Assembly: GCF_001261915.1 (NCBI RefSeq)
Contig: NZ_CVRT01000030.1
Coordinates: 62,001-126,000, forward strand
Length of the DNA stretch: 64,000 nt
Source: Halorubrum sp. SD626R
GTDB taxonomy: Archaea > Halobacteriota > Halobacteria > Halobacteriales > Haloferacaceae
Reading direction: 5' to 3'
Shown: positions 19,301 to 28,194 of the stretch, piece by piece
Layout of the letters: each line of letters opens with the position of its first letter
Position numbering within the stretch: position 1 is the stretch's first letter
The notes under the pieces: model-generated
The model's database searches: none
The model's input: the letters and a program-made list of their open reading frames with translations, nothing else
Told to the model about the DNA's origin: nothing
Translations under genes and position numbers: made by a program

Positions 19301-21811
19301 GTTGTCGCGGTCAGCTAGCGACCGCAGCAGGTACCGTCCTTGTGTCACCGCTGTGTTTGCCGGGCCACGCAGCATCGCGTCGTATCTACCGCTCTTCGAG
19401 TAGGTCTCCCGTTGGTCTTGGTGGTAACAAGGAAGGCCACCGGGGAACTGGCTCGATTCCCGAATACGGCCGTCATCGTCGACCATCCGGAAGTTACTGT
19501 ATCCTTTCGCGCGCCGGACGATTTCCGGATCGTCGCAGTTGCAGTCCTGTCGTCCACCCGGAAGGAACTCGCGCTCGCAGGACGTACACTCGTCGACCAT
19601 CTGAATGTCGAACAGCGCGGTACGGACGAACCGCCGGTTTCCGCAGTTACATGTGTTTGGGGATCGTCCGAAGTATACTTCATCGCAATCTGAATCACCG
19701 CAGGTCCATCCGAGTAGCCGCTTCGGTGTGAGGTCACCATCACAGTCTTCGGACGTACACGCCTGTACGTCGGAGTTTTCGTATATCTCTCCACACTCAG
19801 TACAATACTGGACGCTGTCGTCCGACAGGGGCTCTAACGCGGCAGTGTTACACGAATGGCAGGTCGGCTCTCTGGCCTCCTCTACTGTGACCTCCTCGTC
19901 ACAGTCCGGGTTCGAACAAATGTGGGCTTCCATCGAGTCGTCGAGTACCATCGAGGAACCACACGTCGGACAATCCTGCTGGTGGTCGACCTTCTGGCGC
20001 TCGCCACACTCGGAACACTCGTAGAACGGCCGCCAGTAGACGCGGACCATCTCCGGCGTTTCGCCTTCGGCTGTTTCACACTGGCACTCCCGCCGCGAGA
20101 AGTAGTCGAATCGTCCCTCCTCCGAGGTCACAGTATGTGGTTCGAGTCGTTCGCAGTTCGGACAGAACCACGATTCAAGTGACTCCTCACCACACTGGTT
20201 ACACAGCGAGAGCTTCGTCACGTAGTGATGTCCGCATTCGGCACAAGCAGATTGTGGAGTATCGTAGACCGTTCCACAGTTGATACAGGAGTAGTAGCCG
20301 TCGAGCGGCCAACTGAATAGATGAGCACGACGCTCCAGAATCCCGGATACGTCGCCTATCGTCATGAAGTTCTCCACCACCGTCTCTGCCTGTTCCTCGG
20401 TTAGAGCGGCAGATTCAACGAGTCGATCGCGTAGGCCGTCGGGTCGAAGTGGTTTCTCTCGAAGAGCCGAGTAGATGCCGCGAACGAAGTCCAGCATCTC
20501 GCTATCGCCTTCCACGAGGTGTTCGTAGAGATCGCCTTCGACGTCTACCTCGTCGCTAGAATCGTCGATACCCGCTGCTTCGAGGACGAGTTTCGCAGCC
20601 TCTGTCTCTCCGGAACGCAACTCGTCGCCTGACAGTTCGGTCGTAGTGAATTCGTCGGAAACGTCGCTAGGGAAGGGAGCATCGAGTGTGCGTCCTTCCT
20701 CCTCGACCACCTCGATGTCGGGGTCGATGAAAGGGTTGATACGCTGGAAGACGGAGAGTTTGTTCTCGACGGTGGCGCTCGCACCGACGATAGTGAGATC
20801 GTCGTCGGCCTCGCTGTTGTAGTCGTTGAGCTCCTGCCGCTCCCGTATGTACCGCCGCATCAGCGCCGAAGTGAATGAGCCGAACAACTCGGAATACTCG
20901 TGAATTTCGTCGAAGACGAAGTATTTCGGCTCGGCGACGAACCGCTGCTGTGCCTCGTTCGCATTGACGTTGAACAACCGGTAGTTGATCGTGTCTGGGT
21001 TCGTCAGCAGGATGTCAGCTGGACTTTCGACGATGGCGTCTCTCGTGACTTTGATGAAGTCGAACGTGAGGTCCTCATCGTGTTCTTCCAGCGGTTCGAC
21101 GACGAACGAGTCGTCCGAGCGACGCCGGACAGTCAACGAAGAGTCACACTCTCCGCACGGGCAGTCGAAATACTGGAACGTTGTCTGGAGGTACGCTAGT
21201 TCGTCGGGATCGCGACGTTTCGTGTCCCCGTCGTAGATACCCACAGTGATCTGGTCGTTCGCCGAGCGGTCTCGATTGAGCGTGAACAGGTAGTCGATGA
21301 GGCGCTTCAGCTGGTCCTGTGCCAGAGCTTTCGTCGGGTACGTGAGGACACATTTGACGCTATTTGGAGGATGTTCGTCGTGTTGGCCTGCTTTCGCTTC
21401 AGAGATGAACTGGAGTATCGGAATCAGCCATCCTTCCGTCTTCCCCCTCCCCGTCGCCGCGGTCAACAGCGTGTGGTGGTCTTCACCGACTGCCTCGATC
21501 GAGTCCTCCTGGAATTCGAAGAGGTTCCGGAATCCCGCCTCACTGAACGTTTCCGTGACGTCCGAATGTAGGTCGTGATTGTCGGCGAAGGTCTCCCACG
21601 GCGTGTCACTCATTCGAGGGAGGTCGAGTACCTGAAGGTAGGGCCCCTTCGTTCGGATGAACTCGGGGAGGTCCTCTTCCAGGGACTCGCCTACACCTTC
21701 GTGGTAGCGGGAAACGAGGCTCTTGACGGCTGGCGAGGGTTGTGAGCCTGCGTAGTGTTCGGCGTACGATTCGCGCATCGTGTCGGCGAGTTCCAGTGGG
21801 TCGAATTCCAT
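16355..21811 (-). CDS. giant DUF1998 superfamily-2 helicase, DpdJ-like copy 1
   Basis: 1,818 residues. Q-motif-like FEFQEDSIE precedes Walker A AATGRGKTE (118-126); YPTKALAQDQLKR (158-170); Walker B DEIH at 301-304; motif III GASATVEN. Then come many CxxC zinc knuckles (about residues 510-760), and a second RecA domain with LLLYGTPPNANSYLQRIGRAGRE. The C-terminal DUF1998 region ends in CNCENGCPFCLYQYGC. This is the architecture of MrfA/YprA-type repair helicases, DISARM DrmA and the Dpd helicase DpdJ; the PLD gene downstream and the DpdH-like gene upstream favour the Dpd role. It is a paralogue of the next gene upstream, with high similarity around Walker A and DUF1998. The gap to that gene is 26 bases. 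Confidence 0.85.
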   Translation of the reverse strand: MEFDPLELADTMRESYAEHYAGSQPSPAVKSLVSRYHEGVGESLEEDLPEFIRTKGPYLQVLDLPRMSDTPWETFADNHDLHSDVTETFSEAGFRNLFEFQEDSIEAVGEDHHTLLTAATGRGKTEGWLIPILQFISEAKAGQHDEHPPNSVKCVLTYPTKALAQDQLKRLIDYLFTLNRDRSANDQITVGIYDGDTKRRDPDELAYLQTTFQYFDCPCGECDSSLTVRRRSDDSFVVEPLEEHDEDLTFDFIKVTRDAIVESPADILLTNPDTINYRLFNVNANEAQQRFVAEPKYFVFDEIHEYSELFGSFTSALMRRYIRERQELNDYNSEADDDLTIVGASATVENKLSVFQRINPFIDPDIEVVEEEGRTLDAPFPSDVSDEFTTTELSGDELRSGETEAAKLVLEAAGIDDSSDEVDVEGDLYEHLVEGDSEMLDFVRGIYSALREKPLRPDGLRDRLVESAALTEEQAETVVENFMTIGDVSGILERRAHLFSWPLDGYYSCINCGTVYDTPQSACAECGHHYVTKLSLCNQCGEESLESWFCPNCERLEPHTVTSEEGRFDYFSRRECQCETAEGETPEMVRVYWRPFYECSECGERQKVDHQQDCPTCGSSMVLDDSMEAHICSNPDCDEEVTVEEAREPTCHSCNTAALEPLSDDSVQYCTECGEIYENSDVQACTSEDCDGDLTPKRLLGWTCGDSDCDEVYFGRSPNTCNCGNRRFVRTALFDIQMVDECTSCEREFLPGGRQDCNCDDPEIVRRAKGYSNFRMVDDDGRIRESSQFPGGLPCYHQDQRETYSKSGRYDAMLRGPANTAVTQGRYLLRSLADRDNPDSFTESKMLSFADSQSDMKELERNFREPEEAFFFDQLFVSSLRNEADASGWASLAGVVDRGVAEGKQYEEDLEGETNNPPDAFEFLTNYDQSVDEYLTEELVSRIFAGQYSERYRSQQLTDDGIVDVRLNADIGDLEPHERELLAECVAQNHRYEPQLIDEVEKGHSHLDSLIDRGLVRRVEEDGSRYVMVEEDKIECAVVSEATPTYYSPSQEDFVTSLESTLTDTPDDVVEFDSTPEDRSTFSHSHFSLTAQQITTSDPMMLLARAYYGETDRDERRELEYQFRQGRFPHFLSSGPAMELGVDIGDLNTLLLYGTPPNANSYLQRIGRAGRESGNSLVHSVSQRNPIDYYYHEHPEELIASDPQQIPLNEVNREVLHQSLTWGILDCVATTRWVPWRRDQSGLDEFVVCKDEPSPRSKSKPNDLLPFTGILSSSNFQVQNQSDDAPLEVLRSVINENQDEIEQWLEDLVSFGICSSCGRKHEPGYNGDCQRDSCSGSVESILDEYDDVVEGALRGTDDHRGIEATIIDLYNVQRDAIDGDLEELDEEVADIRSKERRTRDREEKRTLREQKQQLRRRTDQLDDYLRRLEDMDFGQYLNRESPAAFGLRSVGDSVDYQLVGEEFDNVSDGSRDRRIALSELHPGAAYLHNGETYVVTRTEWEPLETARISEQFEDAAICPTCASEYDTDTSNCESCGTQLKRLVTKVPERVTAFQHDLPLGITPNARELEPSSVYQADEEVQSTYAPVDTDAGDSFDSTISYDIVDESGNVHGQFEYGDVTIAASTSKYWATYKNGGSDPLPNVFEVCGIEDCNGMIASMGESAACTNNPEHPADESIAVRPATKFDTKAARIRFDSEELEHGFAHGLRVALQYIGGVSVRQVPESIEDEGTLVYDSDEGGSGITVLLTQDDGEKFERAIEIMHDAFSPEESECNCENGCPFCLYQYGCSEQNDPDSFDKDELLELLSHDLHLEARNDD

Positions 21812-21837
21812 CGGTGGGTATCTCCTGTGGGATGTGG

Positions 21838-24800
21838 TTAGTCAGTAAACTGTTCGTTCGTGTCCCGGTTGTCGAGTGGACGAATCGACAACCTCTGTTC
21901 GCCTAAGTTAGCCTGGAGACGGTCACGGTCGAAAGATCGCTGATCGTTTATGACGTCGCAGCCGTACTGGTACAGACAAGACGGACAGCCATTGTCACAG
22001 TCGCAGTCGAACTGCTCGCTCATAAGACCGACTGCTCGAGAGAAGGCGCGGAAATCTCCATCGGACTGCTCGAAGAGCAGTCGTGCGACGTCCGATCCGC
22101 CCTCTTGTGACTCGAAGACGTCGACGTGGTCCTCTCCGACGTACTCGGACAACTCACGGATGTTGACGCCGCCGAGGTACTGGAGGGCGACCCGGAGGCC
22201 GTGAGCGAGCGTGTGGGACTGTTCACAATCTTTCAACTCGACTCGGACACCCTGTGTCTCGTATTGGTATCCGAGTCTGACGAACTCAGAGTCTGCCCCT
22301 CTCCCTTCGGGGAAGTGTTCGGGGTCTGCGCTACACCGACGCGTCTCATCGTCGTCCTCGTAGATTACGCCGTGGCAGTTCTCCTCGCCACAGACTTCGA
22401 AGGGTGACTCTCGTGCGTCAACTTCTCCTGATTTGTACTTCGTCCGATAGCCGTCGGTGTGTAGGAGAACTGAGTAGTCACCGTATTCGAGCGTTCCGAG
22501 TACCTCTCCCTCGTCTGTCTGTAACTCGTACGTCTGCTTAGTATCGAAAGAGAGGATCGAGGTCTCGCGTTCGGCGTATGTGTTCTGAACTTGCTGGTTG
22601 GGTTCGCTATGCAAGTAACGTGCCTCGTCGCCTTCGGAAGTGAGTTGCAGGTTGTCGTGATATGCCTCGACCGAATCGAGGACGGCGAGCTGGCGTCGTT
22701 TCAACGGCACGTCGTTCTCGCAGTCACAGCCGGTCGCATCGAGCCCGTAAGTCGAATTACACGCCGGACAGACCAGTTCGTCCGCGAGATGGTCGTCGCT
22801 GTTCGCGTCGGTGACTGCTTCTCGTAAGTCAGAACCTGCCTTATCATCGAAGCGAACGCGAGCGACAGTGTAGGTCTCACCGTTGTCGAGGTACGCCGCT
22901 CCCGGATGGAGCTCTGACAGCGCCATCCGCATCGCCCTACCGCTCGATTGGTCGCCGATGTTGCGTCGGTCGTACCCTTCATTGACCAGGGTTAGACCAG
23001 CAGTAGTGGCGACGCTTCGCATCGAGAAATCATACTTGCTCTCGCGGGATTCCCGGAGGAAATCGAAGTAACTCTCTTCGCCTAAGTCAGATAGGTGCTC
23101 TTTGAGAACCTCCACGCGTTCTTGGAGTCCCCGGCGCTCACGCATGATTTGACCGCGTTCATCCGCACTCGCACGTTGCTGGTCGCGCCGTAGATCGCGA
23201 TCTCGTTCGGAGAGCGACGCGCGCTCACTCTCCAGCGACTCCTGATACTCTTGATAGTGCGTGATGTACCGGTCGTCGAAGTTCGAGATTGCGTCTTCGA
23301 CGAGGTGCCCGAACTGCTCTCCAGCGTGTCTGATTCGACCGTCGCAGTCCTCTCGCTCACAGGTGGTTCGATCGTCGTCGGCTGCGTACCGCCGCTCACA
23401 GTCCTCGCAATACTGGTACTCCAGCAGGGACTCGAGGTAGGCTCTGATCTCTGACTCGTAGTCAGATACCACTTCGCTCAGTACCGCGAGTTGCGAATCG
23501 TCGCTCCCCAACGATAGCGTATCAGCGGCAAGCGACATGACGTGGGTCAGTTTGCTTGCGTCCTCTCGTTCACTCTCTTTGAGTATGCTGCGTTGATGGT
23601 AGGTGTCACCACCGTCGATCGAGCGGGAACGACCGTGGCGACTGACATCCCACGGAATCGAGAAGTTGGCCGCTACGAAATCGAATACGCCCCACGAAAG
23701 CGATACTCGTAGTACCTCTTCGTTGTGCTCGTTGAGTGGCACCGGCGTCGGTTCGGCCGAGATGAGATCCTCTGGATGGTCGTAGTAGTAGTAGTCAATT
23801 GGATTGCGCTGGCTCACAGAGTGTACTAACGACGAATGAGAGCTACGTCCAGCACGACCGACACGCTGGAGGTACGCGTTCATGTTGGGTGGCGTCCCGT
23901 ACAGCAACAGGGCGTCGAGCGCCCCGATGTCGACACCGAGTTCCATCGTCGGCCCCGACGACAGGTGGTGTGGATAGTTCTCTTCGCGGAAGAGGAACTC
24001 AAGTTCGCGGCGCTTACGCTTCTCGGTCGTTCCGAGATACTCCTCGGAAACCAGGATACGGGTCTGTGAGTATTCTACCCGGTGCGCACGCTGTGTGAAG
24101 CGTGGATGTGACACGGAGGCCAGCTCCGACAGAGTCGCGTTCGACGAGACTGTCGATTGACTGTCGAGCCCGAATTTGTGCTCAAGTGTTGTGTAGTACC
24201 GCTCGGTCTCGGGGTCGAAAGCGATGCTATCGTCGTCACCCGCAATAGTGACTTCGAGCGCAGTCGGGTCAAACGAGACGTACTCGTCGGAGTGGCCGTA
24301 CGTGAGAATGCCGCGTTCGACGAGGTCCGAGACCACCTCGGTTGCGCCTCTGCTAGCGCTTGGATCATCGAAGTTCGCCACACGGTAATCGTTCCCTTCA
24401 TCGACGAGTTCTCGGACGATTGCACGTTCGGCATCGGAAAGGGCATCCAGTCCGGGAGCGAACCGCACGTCGAGTAAGCCGACTTCTGAGAGAGGGTCGT
24501 CGCGTTCCCCGAGACGCTGACTGTATGTGTGCGATATTGCGCGGCGTGTGAGGCGGTCGTACAGCGCATCATCGTCGTCCCACCGTTTACGAGGTTGATC
24601 CTTGAGACGGGATTTCAGGTCGAATTCAACGTTCCTCGCCACACGTGGCGGTTCCAGCAACTCGTTGAGGCTGTCAATAGATTCGTCGGCGTATTCGAGG
24701 ACGTCGTCGAATGGTACCCACGAGGATGAACCGTCGTTTGATGCGCCACGCACGAGCAGTTGGTCCAGCAGTGTCTCGACCTCGGGTTCAGAGAAGTCCC

Positions 24801-27366
24801 TGCTGAGCTCTTTCATATCGCGGTGCGAGTCAGCGAACGAGAGGAGTTTGGCAGCCTGTTGCCCCTCGTCGTCAGCGACTGCACGCATCAGGTACTGTGA
24901 TGTCGTCGCTGCCAGGTTGTTCGGACTGCGCATCAGTTCATCGAACCGGTTACCGATTTCGTAGCGAGCATACGAGTGGGGGCACGGAACTGCCGAGCCC
25001 TGGGAGCTCATCGAGTGAATTCGACCGTGTGTGTCGAGCGTTTTGTAGGCCCGATGAGACCCCGTTCTCTGGTGGACGTCGGGGTCGTCACAACTACATC
25101 CTTCTTCTCCGACGAACGCAGTGTCACATGACCGGCAATGCTGGTCGCGCTGTATCTCGAATAACCCACGCTTCACAAACGACGACGATCCACACTGACA
25201 CTGGTCAGGGGCATCTCGGAAGTGGATCCGGTCACAGCCGTCGTTCGCACACACCCACGGTAGGTATCGTGTCGATTCGAGTGCCGAATCACACTCTCGA
25301 CAACGCTCAGGAGCATCTTCGGGCCGGTCGTACGTAGTTCCACATTCAGGGCAATCGAATTGCCCCTCGACAGTGGTAACTTCGAACACAGAGCCCTCAC
25401 ACCGCTCACAGGTGTGTTCAACTGGTTGGGTACTCCCACACTGTGGGTTAATACACGTGGTAGTCTCGGAATCGGTCCTGACAGTACGGGACCCGCAGTC
25501 GGAACATCCAGTAATGGTAGTCCGTTCCGACTGGTGATTACATTCTAGACACTCCAAGAAGGGTTGGAACGTGACACGAACCATCTGTACCGCGTCGTCG
25601 CGAACGCGTTCACACCGAGTACAGACGTGGTCCTCGTCTTGTCCAACTGATCCGTGTTCGGTAGGCGTGTACGATTCTAACTGGTCACATTCGGTGCAGT
25701 ACCAGGCAACAAGGTGTTCGTCGCTGCAATACCGACAGTATGTGGAGCGAGTAACAAACTCGAATCCGCACTGCCGACAGGAATCCTGTGGTGAGCGATA
25801 GGCGGTTTCGCACGCAGCACATGCGTAGAACCCGTCGATCGGCCAAGAGAACATGTGACTACGGTTCTCCAAGATTCCGGAGAACTCACCGAGCGTACGG
25901 ACGTTCTCCACCAGCGTCTCAACACCTGACTCATTGAGGTCGAAGGTCTCAGCCAACTGATCGTGTAGTTCCGACCGCGTCAGCGGATCGTCGTAGAGCA
26001 ACTGGTGGACGTACTGTGTGACCTGTACGCCGGTATTGTTGTGATCGCCGGTTAAATGATCGAAGAGGGCATCGGCGACCAGTGTCTCCCGACGGTCACG
26101 GTCGTAGCTCGATGCCTCTTCAAGCGTGTAATCGAACGCGTCAAGCCCCGGTACAGCGTCGTCCGGCGCTCCGGTCGCACGCAGAATGCGGTCGACGGAC
26201 AGACTGTGCGACGTAAGCTCTTCCGGGACGGACGATGGCACCGTCACGTCGAGCTCGCGCGGCGACTCGCTCACCTGCGTGACATCTACGGCGCCGCTGA
26301 CTTTCTGGAAGAGTTCGACGTCGTTCTCGACGGTCGCGCTGCTCGCGATGAGTTGCAAGTCGTCGACGCCCCGGTTCTCTCGCAGGGCCTGCACGCGCTT
26401 CATCAACGTCGACGTGTAGCTTCCGAACAGGCCGTCGTACGTGTGAACCTCGTCGAACACGAGGAACTCGGGTTCGTAGATGAACCGTTGGTGTTCGTCC
26501 TCGGCGTTGGTGTTGATGAGTCTGTAGTTGATTGTGTCGGGGTTCGTAAGGACAATGTCGACGCCGTTTTCGAGGATGTCGTACCGGGTCAGCCGAAGGA
26601 AGTCCAACGGCACGTCGTTCGGATCATCGTCCTCGCAGTGAGCTTTCTCCGGAATGAGCTTGAACCGGGAGCCAGTGTTCCTGACGCGAACACCACCACC
26701 GCAGTCCTGACACTTGTCGAGTTCGGGATTGTATCCGGGACACTCGAAGTGTTTGAACGTGGAATTGAGGTACCCTTCCGAACCGGACTCGCTCACGTCT
26801 CGGGGAGTGTCCCCGTCGTAGATGCCGACTGAGATGCGTTGTGACGACTTCAGTTGCTTGTTAATGAGGTAGAGGTATTGGAGGAGGCGCTTCAACTGGT
26901 CTTGCGCTAGGGCCTTCGTCGGGTAGATGAGTGTAGCCTTGACGCTTGTGTCGTCTCCCTCGTCCTCTTCGTGGCGTTTCGCTTCGAGGATCCGGTTGAG
27001 AATCGGAATGAGCCAAGCCTCGGTCTTCCCCCGCCCCGTCGCGGCAGTGATCACCGTGTCATCACCCTTGAGTATTGACTCGATACTCCGCTCCTGGAAG
27101 TCGTAGAGCCTCTCGAAGCCGATCTCCGAGAACGCCCTCCTGATGTGAGGTTCGAGGTGTGCTGACCTGGCGAAGGCATCCCACGAGCGGTCGCTCCAGT
27201 TCGGGATGTCGAGTGCTTGTAGGAACGGCCCACGCATCCCTGTGATGTCGCTTTCCCCGTCGGCTAACCGATGCGCTACGCTGCGGGCAGCGCGTCCCCC
27301 GCGACCGATGAAGTAGTCGCGGTAGGCCGCTTGCATCTGTTCCGCGCGGGCGGCGGGGTCTTTCAT
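21838..27366 (-). CDS. giant DUF1998 superfamily-2 helicase, DpdJ-like copy 2
   Basis: 1,842 residues, paralogous to the downstream helicase. It shares the N-terminal GPFLQALDIPNWSD block, Walker A AATGRGKTE, DEVH in VFDEVHTYDGLFGSYTS, the SSATVEN motif, and NMNAYLQRVGRAGRSS in the second RecA domain. The C-terminal DUF1998 cysteines read CDCDNGCPSCLYQYGC. The central zinc-ribbon block holds more CxxC pairs than copy 1. A coiled-coil stretch (about 1385-1450) lies before the DUF1998 domain in both. Bacterial Dpd clusters carry helicases of this type as part of the restriction arm; a tandem pair may act as a heterodimer or recognise different substrates. Its ATG lies 2 bases after the stop of the 274-aa gene. 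Confidence 0.85.
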   Translation of the reverse strand: MKDPAARAEQMQAAYRDYFIGRGGRAARSVAHRLADGESDITGMRGPFLQALDIPNWSDRSWDAFARSAHLEPHIRRAFSEIGFERLYDFQERSIESILKGDDTVITAATGRGKTEAWLIPILNRILEAKRHEEDEGDDTSVKATLIYPTKALAQDQLKRLLQYLYLINKQLKSSQRISVGIYDGDTPRDVSESGSEGYLNSTFKHFECPGYNPELDKCQDCGGGVRVRNTGSRFKLIPEKAHCEDDDPNDVPLDFLRLTRYDILENGVDIVLTNPDTINYRLINTNAEDEHQRFIYEPEFLVFDEVHTYDGLFGSYTSTLMKRVQALRENRGVDDLQLIASSATVENDVELFQKVSGAVDVTQVSESPRELDVTVPSSVPEELTSHSLSVDRILRATGAPDDAVPGLDAFDYTLEEASSYDRDRRETLVADALFDHLTGDHNNTGVQVTQYVHQLLYDDPLTRSELHDQLAETFDLNESGVETLVENVRTLGEFSGILENRSHMFSWPIDGFYACAACETAYRSPQDSCRQCGFEFVTRSTYCRYCSDEHLVAWYCTECDQLESYTPTEHGSVGQDEDHVCTRCERVRDDAVQMVRVTFQPFLECLECNHQSERTTITGCSDCGSRTVRTDSETTTCINPQCGSTQPVEHTCERCEGSVFEVTTVEGQFDCPECGTTYDRPEDAPERCRECDSALESTRYLPWVCANDGCDRIHFRDAPDQCQCGSSSFVKRGLFEIQRDQHCRSCDTAFVGEEGCSCDDPDVHQRTGSHRAYKTLDTHGRIHSMSSQGSAVPCPHSYARYEIGNRFDELMRSPNNLAATTSQYLMRAVADDEGQQAAKLLSFADSHRDMKELSRDFSEPEVETLLDQLLVRGASNDGSSSWVPFDDVLEYADESIDSLNELLEPPRVARNVEFDLKSRLKDQPRKRWDDDDALYDRLTRRAISHTYSQRLGERDDPLSEVGLLDVRFAPGLDALSDAERAIVRELVDEGNDYRVANFDDPSASRGATEVVSDLVERGILTYGHSDEYVSFDPTALEVTIAGDDDSIAFDPETERYYTTLEHKFGLDSQSTVSSNATLSELASVSHPRFTQRAHRVEYSQTRILVSEEYLGTTEKRKRRELEFLFREENYPHHLSSGPTMELGVDIGALDALLLYGTPPNMNAYLQRVGRAGRSSHSSLVHSVSQRNPIDYYYYDHPEDLISAEPTPVPLNEHNEEVLRVSLSWGVFDFVAANFSIPWDVSRHGRSRSIDGGDTYHQRSILKESEREDASKLTHVMSLAADTLSLGSDDSQLAVLSEVVSDYESEIRAYLESLLEYQYCEDCERRYAADDDRTTCEREDCDGRIRHAGEQFGHLVEDAISNFDDRYITHYQEYQESLESERASLSERDRDLRRDQQRASADERGQIMRERRGLQERVEVLKEHLSDLGEESYFDFLRESRESKYDFSMRSVATTAGLTLVNEGYDRRNIGDQSSGRAMRMALSELHPGAAYLDNGETYTVARVRFDDKAGSDLREAVTDANSDDHLADELVCPACNSTYGLDATGCDCENDVPLKRRQLAVLDSVEAYHDNLQLTSEGDEARYLHSEPNQQVQNTYAERETSILSFDTKQTYELQTDEGEVLGTLEYGDYSVLLHTDGYRTKYKSGEVDARESPFEVCGEENCHGVIYEDDDETRRCSADPEHFPEGRGADSEFVRLGYQYETQGVRVELKDCEQSHTLAHGLRVALQYLGGVNIRELSEYVGEDHVDVFESQEGGSDVARLLFEQSDGDFRAFSRAVGLMSEQFDCDCDNGCPSCLYQYGCDVINDQRSFDRDRLQANLGEQRLSIRPLDNRDTNEQFTD

Positions 27367-27368
27367 TA

Positions 27369-28193
27369 TCAGAGACTGAGTTCTACGGCTGATTCGAGTT
27401 CATCGACGCGTTTCATCTCTTCAAGTGTATCCATAGAGACGTCGGCCAGCGTGAGTTGCTGAGACTTACTGAGCGTCTTCACGTCCTCGATGGTTGAGTC
27501 CGATAGGTCGTGTTTCTCTTTGAAATCGTCGAAGCTCTGGAGCGACTGGTGCTCCTCCCAGTTATCAGTAGCGTTCCCCCACTCGGACACGAACCTAGAT
27601 GCGTTCTCACTGGAATCCATCAGATCCCGGGTGAGGAGCTGGTGCATGTGGTTGAGCGTACGCGCGAAATCTGAGTTCTGACTCCCGAGGATCTTCTGGA
27701 GTTCCTCGGCGGCGCTTACGCGCGTACTCCAAGTGTCACGCTTGCTCTCTAGTTTCGTTTGGATATTCTCACTAACATTTTCTATCATTTGTTTTGCGGA
27801 TCGAATCTGACTTCGCTGTTTCTTCACTTCCGGTGTGAGTTCAACCTCAAGCCCAGTCAGGTCTTCCTCATGAACGGTTTCGCCCTCATCCATTGCGTTG
27901 TTTTGGATATTCGCCAGCAGTTCATCCTGTGTCACTTCAACAGCATTCTCAGCGGCTTGGACAGCACTACTAACCATCGTCGGTGCTGAGCCATCGAAGG
28001 CTTCCACAAACACGGTTTTGTAGTACCGAAGATCGCGAACTGACTCTTCGAGGTCGGCGAGTTCGCTATTAATTTCGCGGATGTTGTGGCGTGCGACCGA
28101 GACGTGATACTCGGTGTTTTGTGCTTGTTTATGCTCTCGAGCCTTGTCTTCCAGAGCGTCAACAGCCGTGGGTAGTGATTGAGTTCCAGACAT
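27369..28193 (-). CDS. coiled-coil protein in the Dpd-like operon
   Basis: A 274-residue acidic, nearly all-helical protein. Residues about 15-60 and 125-170 have heptad patterns (EINSELADLEESVRDLRYY, SQIRSAKQMIENVSENI) and suggest a long coiled coil with a helical hairpin. The C-terminal 80 residues contain a short helix-hairpin-like unit (LSDSTIEDVKTLSKSQQLTLADV). No catalytic motif was seen. The tight spacing (2 bases to each neighbour) between the DpdH-like ATPase and the helicase suggests a structural or bridging subunit. I cannot equate it with a named Dpd protein; DpdI is a possibility only by position. Confidence 0.6.
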   Translation of the reverse strand: MSGTQSLPTAVDALEDKAREHKQAQNTEYHVSVARHNIREINSELADLEESVRDLRYYKTVFVEAFDGSAPTMVSSAVQAAENAVEVTQDELLANIQNNAMDEGETVHEEDLTGLEVELTPEVKKQRSQIRSAKQMIENVSENIQTKLESKRDTWSTRVSAAEELQKILGSQNSDFARTLNHMHQLLTRDLMDSSENASRFVSEWGNATDNWEEHQSLQSFDDFKEKHDLSDSTIEDVKTLSKSQQLTLADVSMDTLEEMKRVDELESAVELSL

Positions 28194-28194
28194 C

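Noticed and set aside
19340..20182. Several plus-strand frames over 100 codons across the helicase genes
   Set aside because: They lie opposite zinc-ribbon coding DNA and read as basic, Ser/Val-rich shadows of the real helicase frame.
16355..27366. DISARM (DrmA) assignment for the DUF1998 helicases
   Set aside because: No DrmB, DrmC or methyltransferase pattern was seen, while TGT, preQ0 and PLD genes are present; the Dpd explanation covers more genes.
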